Origin: Dehalococcoidia bacterium
GTDB lineage: Bacteria; Chloroflexota; Dehalococcoidia; Lucifugimonadales; UBA3495
DNA: 64,000 nt
Assembly: GCA_022827095.1 (NCBI GenBank)
Contig: JAJDTP010000004.1
Location: 124,001-188,000, forward strand
Direction of reading: 5' to 3'
Both the position numbers and the translations under genes were made by a program. Shown here piece after piece: positions 61,203 through 64,000 of the stretch. Every line of letters starts with the position of its first letter. The stretch's first letter is position 1. The notes under the pieces were generated by a model that was not told where the DNA came from, did no database searches, and was given only the letters and a program-made list of their open reading frames with translations.

Positions 61203-62138
61203 CTACCCGGTCGACGCGCCGGTGGCCCAGGACTTGATCAGGTGGTGGGCGATGGCGATGGGGCCCGGCACCGTCAGCTCCTCGCTGCGGCCTTCCAGGG
61301 CCAGCAGGACCTCCGAGCGGTCGAACCAGCGGACGTCGGTCATCTCCTCGTCGTCCATGTTGATGTCGGTGGTGTCGGCCTCCGCGAGGCAGCCGATCAT
61401 CAGCGACGACGGGAAGGGCCACGGCTGGGACGAATGGTAGCGGACGTTCTTGACCTTGATGCCGGCTTCCTCCATGACCTCGCGGGCCACGGCTTCCTCA
61501 ATGGCCTCACCCTGGTCCATGAAGCCGGCCAGCGCGGAGTAAGCGCGCATGCGTTGCAGCCTTCCCCGGGATTGGCCCAGCAGGCAGCGGTCGCGTTCCA
61601 CGTCGGCCACAACGGTAATCACCACCGGGTCGGTGCGGGGGAAGTGCTGCGCGTTGCAGGCGGGGCACTGTCGCGACTGTCCGCCCCGCTTCTTGTCGGT
61701 GGCATGGCCGCACACGGAGCAGAACCCGTGGCGCAGGTTCCAGTCCAGCTGCGCGCGGGCGTGAGACAGCAGGCCCGTGTTGGGGCCGGACATGGTCTCG
61801 CCGGCGGTGCGACAATCCTCGAAGCGCCAGCCCGTTTCTTCTTCCACCCGGTCTGCCGCGCCGGCGGACTTGGACAGGTCAACGGAGAAGTGGGCCACGT
61901 CGTCCAGCAGACCCAGAAAGATCCATTCGGCTTCGGGAGGCAACGAGCGCAGTATGGCGGGGCTGAGCCAGCCCAGTTCGGGTGGGGTCTGGTCAGTCAG
62001 CAGCACGTTGAGGTTGCGGAACGGCAGGAACCTGCTGGCCGGATCTTCGGCCTGCCGGAGTATCCAGTCCTCGTCGCGACGCTCGGTCTCGCCGCGATTG
62101 ATGGGGTTGTCGGCGAAGATATGAGGTGGGTAAGTCAT
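61203..62138 (-). CDS. nudC: NAD(+) diphosphatase NudC-like Nudix hydrolase
   Basis: This 311-residue enzyme cleaves NAD(H) to NMN and AMP and can decap NAD-RNA. It has an N-terminal beta domain and a four-Cys zinc ribbon (GFCSVCGHATDKKRGGQSRQ then CPACNAQHFPRTDPVVI). A complete Nudix box follows: GFMDQGEAIEEAVAREVMEE, then AGI. The SQPWPFPSSLMIG motif after the box is the NudC signature. Length is longer than E. coli NudC (257) because of the N-terminal domain, as in other long forms. Confidence 0.93.
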   Translation of the reverse strand: MTYPPHIFADNPINRGETERRDEDWILRQAEDPASRFLPFRNLNVLLTDQTPPELGWLSPAILRSLPPEAEWIFLGLLDDVAHFSVDLSKSAGAADRVEEETGWRFEDCRTAGETMSGPNTGLLSHARAQLDWNLRHGFCSVCGHATDKKRGGQSRQCPACNAQHFPRTDPVVITVVADVERDRCLLGQSRGRLQRMRAYSALAGFMDQGEAIEEAVAREVMEEAGIKVKNVRYHSSQPWPFPSSLMIGCLAEADTTDINMDDEEMTDVRWFDRSEVLLALEGRSEELTVPGPIAIAHHLIKSWATGASTG

Positions 62139-62483
62139 CTAAGTTCACCTGGCCGGTCATGCTCGGGTGCCGTTGGCTCACGGCGGTGCGTCATGGAGCG
62201 TTTTATAACCCAAGCTTGCCAGTGCGACAAGGACTGGAGCGGTGTCGCGGATTTTCCGGTCGTCGCTGCGTTCTCGGCTGGCCGGATCAAGCTTTGCTTC
62301 AACGGTGGCAGACAGCCTGATGACGTTGCGGTGTACCGGGGACGCCACGAATTCTTCCTCAGGTGAACTCGAATGGCTCGAAACGCGTGTTGCCCGGCCA
62401 CCACCAGCCAATTAGAATGCCCTCACACCCAAGCAATGGCATTCCCGGTGGCAGGATCACACGCGATTAAGGAGGCCGGACAG
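62139..62483. other. Intergenic region, no convincing gene
   Basis: This 345-bp stretch lies between divergent nudC and the selenium-binding protein gene. A 77-codon minus-strand frame (62178-62411) has no recognisable motif or ribosome site. No repeat of the dispersed families is present. AAGGAGG near 62469 serves the next gene. Confidence 0.5.
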
Positions 62484-63866
62484 ATGGCGCTTTGGAGACC
62501 CGACCCCACCTTTTACCCTTCGGCGCGGCTGGCGATGGAGGCTCCGCAGGAGCGTCTGGCCTACGTCGCCGTCCTCAACCCAGGTTCGGGCGAACCGGAC
62601 GCGATGACCGTGGTGGACTGCGACCCCAACTCGGCCTCGTATTCCCAGGTGGTCCACTCGTTGGAAATGCCCAACGTGGGCGACGAGCTGCACCATTTCA
62701 ACTGGAACGCCTGCAGCGCGGCGCTCTGCCCGTCTTCGGCTCATCCCCATCTGGAGCGTCGTTACCTGGTGGTTCCTAGCCTGGCCAACAGTCGCATCTA
62801 CATCATCGACACGCAGCCCGACCCGGAGCGGCCGCGGATCGTCAAGACCATTGAGGCCGAACAGGTGCACCGGGCCGGCTACAGTCGACCCCATACCGTT
62901 CACTGCGGGCCGGACGCGATTTACGTCAGCGCCCTGGGCTCCGCGGAAGGAGATCGCCCCGGGGGCATCATGCTGCTGGACCACTATACCTTCGAGCCCA
63001 TCGGGCCCTGGGAATTGGACCGCGGGCCGCAAGAACTGGCCTACGATTTCTGGTGGCACATCGGCATCGACACCATGATGACCAGCGAGTGGGGAACTCC
63101 TGAGATGTTCGAAAGCGGGGCCCGACTTGAGGACGTGGTTGGCCAGAATTATGGCCACGTCCTGCACTTCTGGGATATGCGCCGCCGCGCTCACCGCCAG
63201 GCAGTCGACCTGGGAGCGCAGCATCAGATGGCCCTGGAGCTGCGCCCGGCCCACAACCCGACCCGGCACTATGGCTTCTGCGGGGTGGTCGTGAGTACCG
63301 AGGACCTGTCGGGCTCAATCTTCCTGTGGCACCGCGACGGCGACCAGTGGGCCGCGACCAAGGTGATTTCCATCCCCGCCGAACCTGCCGACGCCTCGGA
63401 GTTGCCACCGGCGTTGCAGCCTTTAGGCGCGGTACCTCCCCTGATCACCGACATCGACCTGTCGCTGGACGACCGTTTCCTGTACATCTCGTGCTGGGGT
63501 ACCGGCAAGCTGCTGCAGTTCGACGTTTCGGACCCCTTCAACCCCAAGCAGACCGGCGAGTTGGAAATGGGTGGTGTCGTCCGCCAGGCTTCCCATCCCA
63601 ACGGAGTCGCCCTGACCGGCGGGCCGCAGATGGTGGAAATCAGTCGTGACGGTCGTCGGGTTTATCTCACCAATTCCCTGTATTCCTCCTGGGACGACCA
63701 GTTCTATCCTAACGGTCTGAACGGTTGGCTCAGCCGCATCGACGTGAACCCTGAGGGCGGGATGTCGGTCAACCCCGATTTCTTCGTCGATTACGGTAAG
63801 ACACGCACCCACCAGGTGCGGTTGCAGGGAGGCGACGCCTCGTCCGACACTTACTGCTTCCCATAA
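62484..63866 (+). CDS. Selenium-binding protein / methanethiol oxidase family
   Basis: This 460-residue beta-propeller matches the SBP56/SELENBP1 family: FHFNWNACSAAL-type motif (ELHHFNWNACSAALCPSSAH), PHLERRYLVVPSLANSRIYI, HTVHCGPDAIYVSALGSAEG, LSLDDRFLYISCWGTGKLLQ and VRQASHPNGVALTGGPQMVE, ending SSDTYCFP. Family members bind copper and can oxidise methanethiol to formaldehyde, sulfide and peroxide. AAGGAGG upstream fixes the ATG at 62484. A membrane-protein gene follows 37 bp later. Confidence 0.93.
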   Translation: MALWRPDPTFYPSARLAMEAPQERLAYVAVLNPGSGEPDAMTVVDCDPNSASYSQVVHSLEMPNVGDELHHFNWNACSAALCPSSAHPHLERRYLVVPSLANSRIYIIDTQPDPERPRIVKTIEAEQVHRAGYSRPHTVHCGPDAIYVSALGSAEGDRPGGIMLLDHYTFEPIGPWELDRGPQELAYDFWWHIGIDTMMTSEWGTPEMFESGARLEDVVGQNYGHVLHFWDMRRRAHRQAVDLGAQHQMALELRPAHNPTRHYGFCGVVVSTEDLSGSIFLWHRDGDQWAATKVISIPAEPADASELPPALQPLGAVPPLITDIDLSLDDRFLYISCWGTGKLLQFDVSDPFNPKQTGELEMGGVVRQASHPNGVALTGGPQMVEISRDGRRVYLTNSLYSSWDDQFYPNGLNGWLSRIDVNPEGGMSVNPDFFVDYGKTRTHQVRLQGGDASSDTYCFP

Positions 63867-63903
63867 GGGAGGCAATCACGTCGGCTTTTGGGCCGTCGGA
63901 GCG

Positions 63904-64000
63904 GTGATGCCGGCAGTGCTGCTGCACGCCCTCATCCCCGACCCGGCGGCCCTTGCCTCGCTGGGGCCGTGGCTGGGACTGGCGGCGCTGGGCCTGTTCC
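63904..64000 (+). CDS. Membrane-protein start, partial
   Basis: Only ~32 codons are in the window (from GTG 63904 or ATG 63907): VMPAVLLHALIPDPAALASL, then GPWLGLAALGLF. The sequence is hydrophobic, as at the start of a membrane protein. GGGAGG follows the previous stop but lies ~30 bp before this start; another start may be used. The family cannot be determined. It is likely cotranscribed with the selenium-binding protein gene. Confidence 0.4.
   Translation, partial: MMPAVLLHALIPDPAALASLGPWLGLAALGLF

Noticed and set aside
62178-62411. 77-codon minus-strand frame upstream of nudC
   Set aside because: No recognisable motif, no ribosome site, and the GC-rich setting makes such frames common by chance.

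Overview
This window is GC-rich and densely coded. The gene set points to Chloroflexota, probably a Dehalococcoidia/SAR202-like lineage. This is an inference from gene content: a DUF2298 (Chlor_Arch_YYY) membrane protein, an F420-type PPOX protein, an enolase-superfamily enzyme, several MFS permeases and DUF1501/DUF1800/NHL modules. No rRNA gene, tRNA gene, CRISPR array or intact transposase was found.

Layout. 1-2077: molybdate ABC transporter modA-modB-modC on the minus strand, with modC cut by the window edge. 2386-4918: small conserved proteins, an SGNH hydrolase and a VapBC-like pair. 5101-10571: GMC oxidoreductase, DUF1800, NHL and DUF1501 genes in one direction. 10667-12933: two adjacent disrupted genes, a PD-(D/E)XK nuclease with a frameshift and a MetE-like protein broken by a 19-bp tandem duplication. 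13026-19033: catabolic genes (nitroreductase, enoyl-CoA hydratase, alpha/beta hydrolase, MFS), a cyclophilin and an asparaginase. 19086-20864: an AlbA_2/ATPase gene lying between the asparaginase gene and a diverged 3' fragment of an asparaginase paralogue. 21283-26771: a large fibronectin-plus-periplasmic-binding protein and two tandem paralogous MFS genes. 27033-30443: small unknown proteins, including two HEPN/PaREP1-like proteins, a DinB-like protein and an internally duplicated protein. 30779-34778: a RelE-type toxin-antitoxin pair, GNAT, PPOX, NIPSNAP, an enolase-superfamily enzyme and a coiled-coil protein. 34927-43904: ArsM, two LolD/MacB-type ATPases without a permease, S21, FmdB, Dtd, DinB, LigA and a hydrolase/methyltransferase fusion. 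44020-50431: PPOX, DUF2298, FtsY, LepB, Rieske and M20 peptidase.

50450-54448 is the most unusual block. It is a tightly coupled minus-strand operon that runs DUF1501, a degenerate retropepsin, an active-looking retropepsin, a SWIM zinc-finger protein, a second active-looking retropepsin, and a NYN-domain nuclease with two C-terminal repeats. Next come a Uma2 nuclease gene beside a decayed DUF1501 fragment and an AT-rich gene with a nucleoside-deoxyribosyltransferase/SLOG-like domain (55847-57271). From 57453 the window returns to core genes: Pth, an HExxH lipoprotein peptidase, a CHC2 zinc-finger protein, NudC and a selenium-binding protein.

A miniature palindromic repeat (core gTCATTGCGAG...CTCGCAATGAC) occurs 16 times between genes. 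Its copies carry two different outer terminal repeats on one shared core, and one copy appears to be a hybrid. Several accessory genes sit next to broken or partially duplicated neighbours, which suggests repeated gene capture and loss in this genome.
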